Shown here: piece by piece, positions 6,932 through 15,683 of the stretch
Position numbering within the stretch: position 1 is the first letter of the stretch
Layout of the letters: each line of letters starts with the position of its first letter
NCBI GenBank assembly: GCA_015056625.1
Contig: SVFY01000002.1
Location: forward strand, 1-64,000
Direction: 5' to 3'
DNA length: 64,000 bases
From: Butyrivibrio sp.
GTDB taxonomy: Bacteria; Bacillota; Clostridia; Lachnospirales; Lachnospiraceae
Position numbers and translations under genes: made by a program
Notes under the pieces: model-generated
What the model saw: the letters and a program-made list of their open reading frames with translations, nothing else
What the model was told of the DNA's origin: nothing
Database searches by the model: none

Positions 6932-8794
6932 ATGAAAGAGAAACAATTGACCTTGTCACAGCTGTGCAAAGAGCTGTCCATATCTTATGCAACAGGCAGA
7001 AATTGGCTAAGACTTGGTAAGATCATTCCCACTTATAGCGACTCTGGAGTACCACAGTTTAGCATTTCATATGTAACTAATTTAAAAAAGGATTTAGGGG
7101 CCTGCAACAATTCATCACTTAAGAGCCGCAGGAACAAGAAATATAAATCCGGCTTTGGCTTATACGAATCCTACGTCTCAAAATCTTCTCCAAACATCAG
7201 GGCGGTATCAGATATTGTTAATTATATAAAAGATAATGAAGTTGAAGTGACAGAAGATATACTTTTAGCACTTCTTTCTGACTGTGCGGGTAAACTTATA
7301 AAAGATAAGTACAAAGGAGAAAAGGGCGCCCGTTGCCAAATGAATTACATTGATGGAGATAAAGATTGCGTAGCCCAAATCTCAACGGCTCACCCGGATC
7401 TTTTTTGCGCAGATTACACGTACATTTCCACAGAGGATACCCTGGGGCTTCTCTACATCTCTCTAAGGAGCCTGAAAAACAGAAAAGAAAAAGGCGCATA
7501 TTACACACCTACAGAGGTTGTGAACAGCCTTATCAGTAATCTCTTTTCCGGAAAAGACATTACATCAAAAGAGATAATCGATCCCTGCTGCGGTACAGGT
7601 AACTTTATTCTGCAGCTCCCAGAGACTGTAAAAAGTGAAAATGTTTATGCCAATGATATCGATGATATAAGCGTAAAGTTGGCAAGGATAAACTATGCTC
7701 TTAAGTACGATATCAGTGACAGAGATGTGGTCATAAGTCACATTACTCAGTCTGATTTTCTCATTGATAATGGTGAAAAGAAATATGACATTATCCTGGG
7801 GAATCCCCCCTGGGGGAGCGAAGTTCCCTACGACGATTTCGTTGAAAGAGCATTAAAAAACCTTAAGGAAAATGGACATCTGTCCTTTGTGCTTCCTGAG
7901 TCCATACTTGGTGTAAAATCCCATAAGAAGATCAGGGAGTTCATGATGTCATCCTGCAGACCTAAGTATGTGGAGTTCCTTGGAGAAGCCTTCCATGGGG
8001 TTCAGTGTCCGTCTATAATTCTGCACGTGGAACTTACAAAGGGATCATTTACAACAAAAGGCCTTGTAGTTAATGACGGCGGAAGAGTGTTTACTATAGA
8101 CACTGATCGCGACGCTTCCGCAGATTCATTAAGCATTAAGATGACCGACAAAGAGTACGCTCTGATCCAAAAGCTAAGTGATGGTAAAAACAAGGCTACA
8201 CTTAAGGGTAACGCGCTTTTTGGTCTTGGAATCGTGACAGGAGACAACAAAAGATATATATCGCAGGTCAAGACGTCTGATAATGAGCCCGTGTTTAAGG
8301 GGGCTGATATAGAAAAATACAGGTATAATGCAGCGGAGAACTTTATCTCTTTTACCCCAGAAAAGTTCCAGCAAGTGGCGCCAGAGCACATCTACAGGGC
8401 AAAAGAAAAACTCCTGTATAAATTTATCAGCAGTGACCTGGCATTTGCCTATGACGATAAGGGAACGCTGTCATTAAACAGTTGCAACATCCTGATTCCG
8501 CAGATCCCGGGACTTTCAATAAAGTATGTGATGGCAGTCCTCAATTCCAGTGCTGCACAGTTTGTTTATTCCAAGCTGTTTGGCTCTGTCAAGGTACTTC
8601 GTTCGCACCTTGAGCAGATTCCAATACCCATTGCAGATGACAGGAAACAAAAAGAGATCATAGCTTATGTTGAAAAGATCATTAAAGCTAAAAAACCTCA
8701 GAAGGAAATAGAAAAGACCCTGGATAAAAAGATAGCTGAACTATACGGCTTGACAGGCGATGAGTACCAGATGATAAAGGCTTCTTTAAAGTGA
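6932..8794 (+). CDS. Solitary N6-adenine DNA methyltransferase with an N-terminal HTH (Eco57I/TaqI-like)
   Basis: The domains in order are a short helix-turn-helix (LTLSQLCKELSISYATGRNWLRLGKI, about 6-31), a linker helix region, and a gamma-class adenine methyltransferase. The methyltransferase begins KGAYYTPTEVV and has the AdoMet motif DPCCGTGNF at about 217-225 and the catalytic NPPW at 291-294. A TaqI-like specificity domain (LFGLGIVTGDN..., PVFKGADIEKY) forms the C-terminal third. At 620 residues it is much shorter than type IIG or BREX PglX enzymes, and no nuclease motif or adjacent restriction gene exists. The ATG at 6932 has GGTGGGAG upstream and is preferred to the TTG at 6926. It probably marks DNA for gene control or protects against restriction; CamA of Clostridioides difficile is a similar orphan. 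Confidence 0.85.
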   Translation: MKEKQLTLSQLCKELSISYATGRNWLRLGKIIPTYSDSGVPQFSISYVTNLKKDLGACNNSSLKSRRNKKYKSGFGLYESYVSKSSPNIRAVSDIVNYIKDNEVEVTEDILLALLSDCAGKLIKDKYKGEKGARCQMNYIDGDKDCVAQISTAHPDLFCADYTYISTEDTLGLLYISLRSLKNRKEKGAYYTPTEVVNSLISNLFSGKDITSKEIIDPCCGTGNFILQLPETVKSENVYANDIDDISVKLARINYALKYDISDRDVVISHITQSDFLIDNGEKKYDIILGNPPWGSEVPYDDFVERALKNLKENGHLSFVLPESILGVKSHKKIREFMMSSCRPKYVEFLGEAFHGVQCPSIILHVELTKGSFTTKGLVVNDGGRVFTIDTDRDASADSLSIKMTDKEYALIQKLSDGKNKATLKGNALFGLGIVTGDNKRYISQVKTSDNEPVFKGADIEKYRYNAAENFISFTPEKFQQVAPEHIYRAKEKLLYKFISSDLAFAYDDKGTLSLNSCNILIPQIPGLSIKYVMAVLNSSAAQFVYSKLFGSVKVLRSHLEQIPIPIADDRKQKEIIAYVEKIIKAKKPQKEIEKTLDKKIAELYGLTGDEYQMIKASLK

Positions 8795-8821
8795 GAAGTT
8801 TGGTGCAATATCTGGGCAGAA

Positions 8822-8883
8822 ACGCTCCACTGAATGAGATATAATCCGAGAATAGAGGAATTAAATCTCATCCATTGGAGCGT
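8822..8883 (+). promoter_or_regulatory. 19-bp inverted repeat bracketing the -10 and ribosome site of the xylosidase gene
   Basis: The arms ACGCTCCACTGAATGAGAT (8822-8840) and ATCTCATCCATTGGAGCGT (8865-8883) are inverted repeats matching at 17 of 19 positions, with a 24-base spacer. A TATAAT (8840-8845) overlaps the end of the left arm, and the ribosome site TTGGAG lies inside the right arm. It could be a repressor operator around the start site. If transcription starts upstream, it could instead be an mRNA hairpin hiding the ribosome site. Confidence 0.6.
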
Positions 8884-8888
8884 ATTTC

Positions 8889-10391
8889 ATGAAAACAGAA
8901 AAGATCATAGTAGATCAAAACACAAACGTACCATTCAATAACAATGTGGATTACTGCGTAGGCACAGGGCGTCTTGGCCTTGCACTGACAGAGGAATATT
9001 TAAAAGAGCTTGAGTTTGTTCAGGACATGATCGGCTTTTCTTATATAAGAGGTCATGGACTTTTTTGCGATGATGTTTCAATCTATCACGAGTATGAGGA
9101 AGATGGAGTAACAAAAGTAGAGTACAACTACACTTACATTGACAGGATCATTGACAGCTTCTTAAGGCTCAATATCCGCCCATACTTAGAGCTTGGTTTT
9201 ATGCCGGAAGAGCTTGCAAGTGGCACCCAGACTGTATTTTACTGGAAGGGCAACACAACACCTCCCAAGGACTACAAAAAATGGACAGATATGGTGATAG
9301 CTCTTTTGTCCCACTTAATGACAAGGTACGGCGAAGAAGTGGTGACCTGGCCCATAGAAGTCTGGAATGAGCCTAATCTTCCAGAATTTTGGTATGAAGC
9401 TGACATGGAGGAGTACTTTAAGCTGTTTAAAGAAACCTTCACTGCCATCAAAGCATTTGACGAGCGCTTTAAGATTGGTGGACCTGCCATTTGCGGAGTG
9501 AAAGATGCTGAGTGGATCAAGGTATTTCTTGATTTTTGCAAAAGAGAAGGAATCTGCCCTGACAGGATTACAAGGCACCACTACACTGTAGATTTTCCTG
9601 AGAGGGTAGGACACTATGACTACTCAAGGCTTCAGGATCCCGACGAGCGCTTTGACAGTCTCAAGGTAACAAGGGACATCGTTGATTCCTACGAGGAATT
9701 TAAAGACCTTCCGATCCACCTTACGGAGTTTAGTACTTCCTATACTCCCAAGGGTGTTATCCATGACACCAACATAAATGCAGCTTACCTTGCAGGCCAG
9801 CTTTCAAGGCTTGGGGATGTGAATGAAGCATACTCCTACTGGACCTTTGGAGATGTGTTTGAGGAGCAGGGAGTTCCAACATCTCTTTTCCATGGAGGTT
9901 TTGGTCTTGTGGCTGCAGGAAATATCCCAAAGCCAACCTTCTGGACCTTCTACTTTTACAAGCAGCTGAAGCTCTTTGGAGATCAGTGTATCTACAGGGA
10001 TGACAACGCTGTGATCATAAAGGGTGAAAAGGGCTATGCAGGAATCCTGTGGAACATAGATGAAGAGGATATGGAAAAAGAGATATCGCTAATGGTACCT
10101 GTTGGGACAGAGCAGACTCTTGTTGTAAAGACTGTGGATGAAGAAACCACCAATCCATTAAAGCTCTGGCATGACCTGGGAGAGCCTGCTTATCCAACCA
10201 AAGAGGAAACAGAGCTGATAAAAAGCGCTGCCTACCCACTTGTTAAAAGCAGCATAGTAGCGCCTGTAGATGGAAGAGCAGCCATAACCCTCACTGTAAG
10301 AAGAAACGGAGTAGTTTACTTTACCATCAGAAAAAGAAATCTCACAGCGGACAGGGGATATGACTACGACAGAGTAGTTTCTTTTCACTGA
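8889..10391 (+). CDS. GH39 beta-xylosidase
   Basis: The 500-residue glycoside hydrolase of family 39 has a TIM barrel with acid/base Glu161 in EVWNEPNLPEFW and nucleophile Glu280 in HLTEFSTSY. These positions nearly match those of the thermophilic XynB enzymes (160 and 277). A small beta-sandwich accessory domain ends the protein. It removes xylose from the non-reducing end of xylo-oligosaccharides by a retaining mechanism. No signal peptide is present, so it acts in the cytoplasm on imported oligosaccharides, as is usual in rumen xylan degraders. The gene stands alone with a regulated-looking promoter and runs convergently toward the sensor kinase. Confidence 0.93.
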   Translation: MKTEKIIVDQNTNVPFNNNVDYCVGTGRLGLALTEEYLKELEFVQDMIGFSYIRGHGLFCDDVSIYHEYEEDGVTKVEYNYTYIDRIIDSFLRLNIRPYLELGFMPEELASGTQTVFYWKGNTTPPKDYKKWTDMVIALLSHLMTRYGEEVVTWPIEVWNEPNLPEFWYEADMEEYFKLFKETFTAIKAFDERFKIGGPAICGVKDAEWIKVFLDFCKREGICPDRITRHHYTVDFPERVGHYDYSRLQDPDERFDSLKVTRDIVDSYEEFKDLPIHLTEFSTSYTPKGVIHDTNINAAYLAGQLSRLGDVNEAYSYWTFGDVFEEQGVPTSLFHGGFGLVAAGNIPKPTFWTFYFYKQLKLFGDQCIYRDDNAVIIKGEKGYAGILWNIDEEDMEKEISLMVPVGTEQTLVVKTVDEETTNPLKLWHDLGEPAYPTKEETELIKSAAYPLVKSSIVAPVDGRAAITLTVRRNGVVYFTIRKRNLTADRGYDYDRVVSFH

Positions 10392-10405
10392 CCATCATAA
10401 GTAGA

Positions 10406-11710
10406 TCAGACTTTACGAAGAAGCAGCTCCACAACAAAACCATTGTCATTGTAGTATTCCATTCCGCCGCCCTGCTTGTTCATGTAGGTCTTACACAAAA
10501 ACAGTCCAAGTCCGTATCCGGACTTGTTTAATGAATTCTTACCACGGTAGTATTTTTCTGAGATGAGAGGAAGGTCATCTGGCAAAACACCAGGGCCTTC
10601 GTCTCGGATCTTGATCCTTATAAAGCTTCCACTTTTGCCATCTTCCATAAGTATGTTTTCGGTTTCTGAAAAAGACACGGTGATATCTGTACCGGCGTAT
10701 TTTCTGGAATTACTGATCACGTTGTCGATGACCTGATCCATTCGTTGTCTGTCCATGTAGACAAGGCAGGGATGAATGTGGTTTTCCAGGATGATATTTC
10801 CAAAGGAAGAAAGGCTATTTATCCTCTCTTCGATCATAAGTGAGCTTTCTTCACTGACTGTAACTTCTATCTTTTCAATGTCTTCAAGACTTGCGTGCAT
10901 GACATCGCTCATAAGTGCGCTTACGCTGTCAGCCTTGGAAGCAATGGTCTTAACCTTATCCAAAGTGTCAGAGCAATCTTTAGCTGCTTCCTCGCTTACC
11001 TCTTTAAGTTTCCTTGAATACTTGAGATCTAAAACCTCACAGGTCGCGTTTATTACAGCCAGGGGAGTTTTGATGTCGTGGCTAAGACCCTGGATCAGCT
11101 CTTTTCTTGCGATTTCTCCCTGGCGCTCTCTGTCAATCGATAGCTTTATCTGTTCGCGCATCATGTCAAAGGCTTCTACAAAGCTGCCAAACATGTTGGT
11201 TTTTCTGATGGGAAGGGGCTTGTCCAGATCACCCTTTGCAATATCAGTTGCAAAATCCTTAAGTTCTTTTATAGGTTTTAAAAAGACTCTGTACATGTAA
11301 AAGAGCAGAAGATAGCCGCCAAATAGAACTGCTGCCCACAGAAAAATGGCAGTTTTAAGGAATATGAGCCTGGTATTTTCAAAGTTTTCCTCCTTATCGT
11401 TCCAGGCAATCTTACCTACGTAATCGCCATTCAGCGTAAGGTCCATAACAAGAGCACCATTGGAATAAAGATAGGCCAGCTCCTCGTTTTCTATCTGTTT
11501 TGAAAAGATGATCTGACAGGAGTATTTTTCTTCTGCAAAGGTTTCGGGCATTCCGTTTTCAAGGTCTTTTTCCGCCTGATAAAGAAGGTCATTATAATAG
11601 ACGATATCTCTTTTGGCATAGGAGGTAACGCGGCTCATATGCCAGAAGGATACCAGAATGATCAGCATGAATATGGTAAAAGAAATAAGGATCCGTCTTA
11701 AACTTTTCAT
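10406..11710 (-). CDS. Sensor histidine kinase of the ABC exporter locus
   Basis: This membrane kinase has two transmembrane segments (about 7-25 and 117-140) around a small extracellular sensor. A HAMP linker (RVFLKPIKELKDFATDIAKGDLD), a HisKA domain with phospho-acceptor His211 (GLSHDIKTPL), and a HATPase domain (NVISNSRKYA, DEGPGV, GYGLGL) follow. It pairs with the OmpR-type regulator, whose stop it overlaps by four bases. Together with the adjacent membrane-fusion protein, ABC ATPase and permease it forms one minus-strand operon. The kinase probably senses the exported or toxic substrate; no ligand can be read from the sequence. Confidence 0.92.
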   Translation of the reverse strand: MKSLRRILISFTIFMLIILVSFWHMSRVTSYAKRDIVYYNDLLYQAEKDLENGMPETFAEEKYSCQIIFSKQIENEELAYLYSNGALVMDLTLNGDYVGKIAWNDKEENFENTRLIFLKTAIFLWAAVLFGGYLLLFYMYRVFLKPIKELKDFATDIAKGDLDKPLPIRKTNMFGSFVEAFDMMREQIKLSIDRERQGEIARKELIQGLSHDIKTPLAVINATCEVLDLKYSRKLKEVSEEAAKDCSDTLDKVKTIASKADSVSALMSDVMHASLEDIEKIEVTVSEESSLMIEERINSLSSFGNIILENHIHPCLVYMDRQRMDQVIDNVISNSRKYAGTDITVSFSETENILMEDGKSGSFIRIKIRDEGPGVLPDDLPLISEKYYRGKNSLNKSGYGLGLFLCKTYMNKQGGGMEYYNDNGFVVELLLRKV

Positions 11711-12420
11711 GATAGCTCTAGAATATATCCTGTTCCCCAGACTGTTTTGATAAGCTTTGGCTCATTGGGATTTTCCTCGATCTTTTCCCTAAGCTTCCTG
11801 ATGTGTACGTTCAGGGTACTGTCACTGAAAAATGTATCGCCCCACACTTCATCAAAAAGTACTTCTTTTTTGACGATGGTATCGTGGTGTTTGTACAGGC
11901 AGTCAAGAAGAGCATATTCCTTGGCTTTAAGAGGAATATTGTTTCCTTTTATCACCACGGACATGGTGGGATAGTCCATGTAGAAATTCTTTCCTTCGTT
12001 TTCAGATTCCTCAGAAGGGGATACAGAGCCGGAGTTTCCAGCGTCCTGCATCTGTTTGATACGCTTAAGGTTTACCTTTACCTTGGCCAGAAGGACAGAG
12101 AGACTGTATGGTTTTTTGACATAGTCATCGCCTCCTATGGAAAGAGCTATGAGTACATCGTCATCGCTCTGCCTTGCGCTGATAAAAAGAATAGGAAGCT
12201 GCATTTCTTCCCTGAGCTTTTTACATACATCAAACCCTGAGCCGTCACCTAAGTTGATATCAAGAAGGACAAGGTCAGCGGTATTTCCCTCTTTGAAAAA
12301 ATCAAGACAGGCCTGGGCGCTGTCGACGTACTGGGTTGATACGTCAAACATCCTGAAATACTCCGCCGTCATTTTTGCAAGTTCAATTTCATCATCCACA
12401 ATAAGACAGTTATAATGCAT
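11707..12420 (-). CDS. OmpR/PhoB-family response regulator of the ABC exporter locus
   Basis: The receiver domain has the acidic pair IVDDE (8-11), phospho-acceptor Asp54 (LLDINLG), the Thr/Ser switch (FISAR) and Lys (KKPYSL). A linker of about 20 Ser/Glu-rich residues leads to a winged-helix DNA-binding domain ending in VWGTGYILE. It is the partner of the kinase that follows and most likely controls the upstream export genes. A ribosome site GGAG lies eight bases before the ATG. The gene starts 37 bases after the permease stop, so it is probably co-transcribed. Confidence 0.93.
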   Translation of the reverse strand: MHYNCLIVDDEIELAKMTAEYFRMFDVSTQYVDSAQACLDFFKEGNTADLVLLDINLGDGSGFDVCKKLREEMQLPILFISARQSDDDVLIALSIGGDDYVKKPYSLSVLLAKVKVNLKRIKQMQDAGNSGSVSPSEESENEGKNFYMDYPTMSVVIKGNNIPLKAKEYALLDCLYKHHDTIVKKEVLFDEVWGDTFFSDSTLNVHIRKLREKIEENPNEPKLIKTVWGTGYILELS

Positions 12421-12457
12421 AGGTTATCTCCGTATGGATTATTGTAACATAAATAGT

Positions 12458-14836
12458 CTATTCTTCGGTGATCATCTTAACGGGCTCAAGTTTTTTTATC
12501 CTGCGGCTAATAAGCCCGGAAGTTATGAGAGCAACTCCAAGAATGATCATAGCTGTAAGAATGTATGATACTGGGGCAATTTTGAAATCAATCTGTTTAA
12601 AGCCAAATATGATAAAGGTGCTGACCATGAGATTGCTTCCAAGGGTGGGAGAGAGCAAAAGCCCTAAAGCTACGCCTATAAGTACAGAAGGCATGTTGGA
12701 CAGCATCACCTGAAGGGAAAGGTCTTTTGATGTAAATCCAAGAGCTTTGCTGACACCAAGGTTTCTCCACTGCTTGTTGATGTTGGTGCGAACTATCAGC
12801 GATTCAACAAAGGCCACGATCAGGATCGTAAGGAGGCTGACAAAGTATGCAAAGGTCTTGATCCCGGTGGTGATAAGACCTACAGTCTGATGGGCTGCCA
12901 CTGAATAATCAGTTACGGTCACTTCTGGATAAATATCCTTAAACTCCTTTTCAAATTCTGCGAAAGTCGCGCCATTTTTGAGATGTACACAGATCTGCAT
13001 TGTGTCAGGAACAGCAGATACTTTTTCAAGGCCCTCGAGTGTCATAAAGGCCATCATTCCCATGTTGTTCATGGTTTGGCTGATACCGCAGACGATAAAG
13101 GACTCATCAGCCATGTCATTTCTTACTGTCACCACATCCCCAAGGGAAACTCCGAGCCTGCTGGCAGCGTTAGTTGCAAGCATAACCTCGTTAGGGTGCT
13201 TGGGCCACCTGCCTTCTACTATGGAACCTCCAATAATGTTTGATGTGTCGGAAAAGCATCTGGTGGTTATGGACTGTTTGTTCTTTTTGTGGTAATAGTT
13301 TACGCCCATCCAGATCTCGCGCCTGGTGTCCGTAACAGTTTTCATGGATGCTACAGTTTCTTCCATGCTGGCATCTCCAGAAAAAAACGCGTCATACACA
13401 TCAAAACCGCCGATATTAAGAACTCCTTCGTCATTGCCAAAGGTATCAGTCATTCCGAAGGCAACAACCGATGAAAGAGCAAGGATCATCATGATAAAGA
13501 TGATTCCAAGCTGATTTCTGAACCTTCCGAAGGTATCCTTAAGGGACAGAGTAATGGCAATTGGGAAATTAGTCTTGTCAAAAGAAAAGAGATTTTTCTT
13601 GTAGTTATGGGTGTTAACGCCGCCTCTAAGGGCAGAAAGTACACTGACCTTACTGTATTCCCGTCCAAGAAGGAGAGTAAGGATTGCTACAACAAGACCA
13701 AAGCCAAGGAAAACTGCAAATATTACAGAAGTATTTACCGGCTGATTCCACATAAGTCCAAGTGTGATAAGGATTATTATGCCGATCTTATCAAGAAGAA
13801 GTGTTCCGATAACAATTCCAACTACAGCACCAAGTCCAGATATCATAAGAAGCTGGAACAAAAGGATCAGCACAAGTTCCCTGACTGTATAGCCTGAAGC
13901 CTCCATAATGGCTGTGTTTTTCATGTTGGTCATGATAAAGTTCTTTACGCTGAAGTTGATGATGACAATGGCTATTGTCAGGATGATCAAAGCGAAAAGA
14001 AATATCAGCGCTACAAATGTAAGTGGAAGTATCATGGAGCCTGTCTTCATAAGCTCAGCAGGAAGAACATTGGTACTTGGCATTGAAAAGTCAGGATTTT
14101 TTCTTGAGTAGTCGTTGTACCAGGTCATGAGCTCATCTCCGATGGAATCAGAGAGCTTATTTGTATCTATGTGCTTCTTTTTTGCAGTGTTCGTAAGCTG
14201 GGTCTTAACATATCTGCTGTCGAAAGCGCCTTTTGGGTTTTCAAAGCGGATAGTTTCATACATCCTGTCAGATACATAGAGCTTGTAGGTTCCCATGTTC
14301 ATGGGGGAACAAAAGAGATTATCCTCGTTGTAGCCTGCTACCTTAAAGTCATAGACGTTGTCGCCGATCTTGAGTTCAAAGGTTGATCCGATCTTAAAGG
14401 TTGTACATAAGGATATAGGGATCACTACGTCGTTTTCGTTAAATGAAGATGCATCGATACTCATAGTCTGGATTGTCTGGGGCTTTTCATAGCTGCTGAC
14501 AAAGAAAGGATATTCAATATAATCCTTATTTCCCTTTAATCTGTATTTAGAGCTGCAATCAAGATACTCCTCAACTTCGAAGTTTTTAAAATAAACATTG
14601 CCCTTTATGATCTCTTCTAATTTCTCGATCGCAGGCTCAGAGTAGCCTGTAATGATAAAAATGTCAGCGGCATTTATCTTTTCCATGTTTGTGTCGATAA
14701 CTTTTCCTGTGTCTGCAAGAAATGACGCGCTGATAAAGATAAAGAGCGAAGAGAGGATAGACAGTATAAAGAAAGTGATCATGTCACTTTTTTGCTTTTT
14801 TATATTGTTTTTTGCGATAAAGAAAAATCTGTACAT
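12458..14836 (-). CDS. ABC transporter permease, FtsX/MacB-type with two large extracytoplasmic domains
   Basis: The 792-residue membrane protein has the duplicated FtsX plan. It begins with a first membrane segment (MITFFILSILSSLFIFISA), a large MacB-like extracytoplasmic domain, and three or four helices near 270-400. A second extracytoplasmic domain spans about 465-640, and three C-terminal helices (from about 655) end in ISRRIKKLEPVKMI. Such permeases pair with LolD/MacB-type ATPases in mechanotransmission or in export of peptides, antibiotics or lipoproteins. It lies 31 bases after the ATPase gene and before the response regulator. It is longer than typical MacB and resembles the two-module permeases of Firmicutes antimicrobial-peptide systems. 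Confidence 0.9.
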   Translation of the reverse strand: MYRFFFIAKNNIKKQKSDMITFFILSILSSLFIFISASFLADTGKVIDTNMEKINAADIFIITGYSEPAIEKLEEIIKGNVYFKNFEVEEYLDCSSKYRLKGNKDYIEYPFFVSSYEKPQTIQTMSIDASSFNENDVVIPISLCTTFKIGSTFELKIGDNVYDFKVAGYNEDNLFCSPMNMGTYKLYVSDRMYETIRFENPKGAFDSRYVKTQLTNTAKKKHIDTNKLSDSIGDELMTWYNDYSRKNPDFSMPSTNVLPAELMKTGSMILPLTFVALIFLFALIILTIAIVIINFSVKNFIMTNMKNTAIMEASGYTVRELVLILLFQLLMISGLGAVVGIVIGTLLLDKIGIIILITLGLMWNQPVNTSVIFAVFLGFGLVVAILTLLLGREYSKVSVLSALRGGVNTHNYKKNLFSFDKTNFPIAITLSLKDTFGRFRNQLGIIFIMMILALSSVVAFGMTDTFGNDEGVLNIGGFDVYDAFFSGDASMEETVASMKTVTDTRREIWMGVNYYHKKNKQSITTRCFSDTSNIIGGSIVEGRWPKHPNEVMLATNAASRLGVSLGDVVTVRNDMADESFIVCGISQTMNNMGMMAFMTLEGLEKVSAVPDTMQICVHLKNGATFAEFEKEFKDIYPEVTVTDYSVAAHQTVGLITTGIKTFAYFVSLLTILIVAFVESLIVRTNINKQWRNLGVSKALGFTSKDLSLQVMLSNMPSVLIGVALGLLLSPTLGSNLMVSTFIIFGFKQIDFKIAPVSYILTAMIILGVALITSGLISRRIKKLEPVKMITEE

Positions 14837-14867
14837 TTTTCTTTTCCTTTCAAGTGATAGATAAGGA

Positions 14868-15683
14868 TTACCAGCCCATATCCTGAAGGAAATTTTTTAG
14901 GTTCTGGTGGCGCTTTTTTGCTGTTTCAAGTTCAGGATTTGACTCATCCTTGTAGTCGCCTGCATAGGGGCCAAGATCGATCTCATCGCTTATCACTCCG
15001 TCAGATAAGTAGATGATCCTGTTACCTCTCTCAGCGGCTTTGATGGTGTGGGTTACCATTACTATGCTCTGACCTTCGTTATTTAGGTCAGAGAGTATGT
15101 TAAGGACGTTTTCGGTGTTCTGGGAGTTGAGAGCTCCAGTTGGCTCATCGGCGAAAAGAACTTCTGGTGAGTTTATGACGCCTCTTACAACGGCTACACG
15201 TTGTTGCTGACCTCCAGACATCTGGGTTGGGAATTTTCTAAAATCGTTTTCTCCGATCTCAACGTTGTTTAATAGCTTTTTTGCCTTTTCTGCAAGAGCT
15301 TTTCTGTCAGTGGTCTTTAAAAGTCCGCAGACCATTACGTTATCAAGTGCGCTCATGCTGTCATTTAAATAGTTTTGCTGAAATACGAATCCCACGTGGT
15401 TGCGCCTGAACATAGCAAGCTTATCGTTATTGTATGTGGAGATCTCGGTTTCTTTTTCGCCCTCTGTGAAATATGTGATCGTGCCCATGCTGGGTCTGTC
15501 CATTCCGGAGAGAGCGTACAAAAGAGTACTCTTTCCGGAGCCGGAATTACCCATTATTACTGTAAAATCACCCTTGTAGATAGAGAGGTTTAAGTTCTTT
15601 AAAACGTGCTGCTGCACTGAGCCGTTTGAAAATGTCTTGGACAGATCACTTGCAATTAGTATTTTCTCTTTTTGAAGATTCAT
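14868..15683 (-). CDS. ABC transporter ATP-binding protein (MacB/LolD type)
   Basis: The cytoplasmic ATPase has Walker A GNSGSGKST (45-53), the Q-loop FVFQQNYL, signature MSGGQQQRVAV, Walker B VLFADEPTGAL and H-loop MVTHT. It powers the FtsX-type permease encoded next. A C-terminal extension of about 35 charged residues (GDYKDESNPELETAKKRHQNL) is longer than in the minimal family. Its start codon overlaps the stop of the membrane-fusion protein gene by one base (TAATG), so the two are translationally coupled. The substrate is not predictable. Confidence 0.93.
   Translation of the reverse strand: MNLQKEKILIASDLSKTFSNGSVQQHVLKNLNLSIYKGDFTVIMGNSGSGKSTLLYALSGMDRPSMGTITYFTEGEKETEISTYNNDKLAMFRRNHVGFVFQQNYLNDSMSALDNVMVCGLLKTTDRKALAEKAKKLLNNVEIGENDFRKFPTQMSGGQQQRVAVVRGVINSPEVLFADEPTGALNSQNTENVLNILSDLNNEGQSIVMVTHTIKAAERGNRIIYLSDGVISDEIDLGPYAGDYKDESNPELETAKKRHQNLKNFLQDMGW

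Noticed and set aside
11803-12240. 145-residue plus-strand ORF inside the response regulator
   Set aside because: It lies wholly antisense to a clear OmpR-type regulator and has no recognisable domain or ribosome site.
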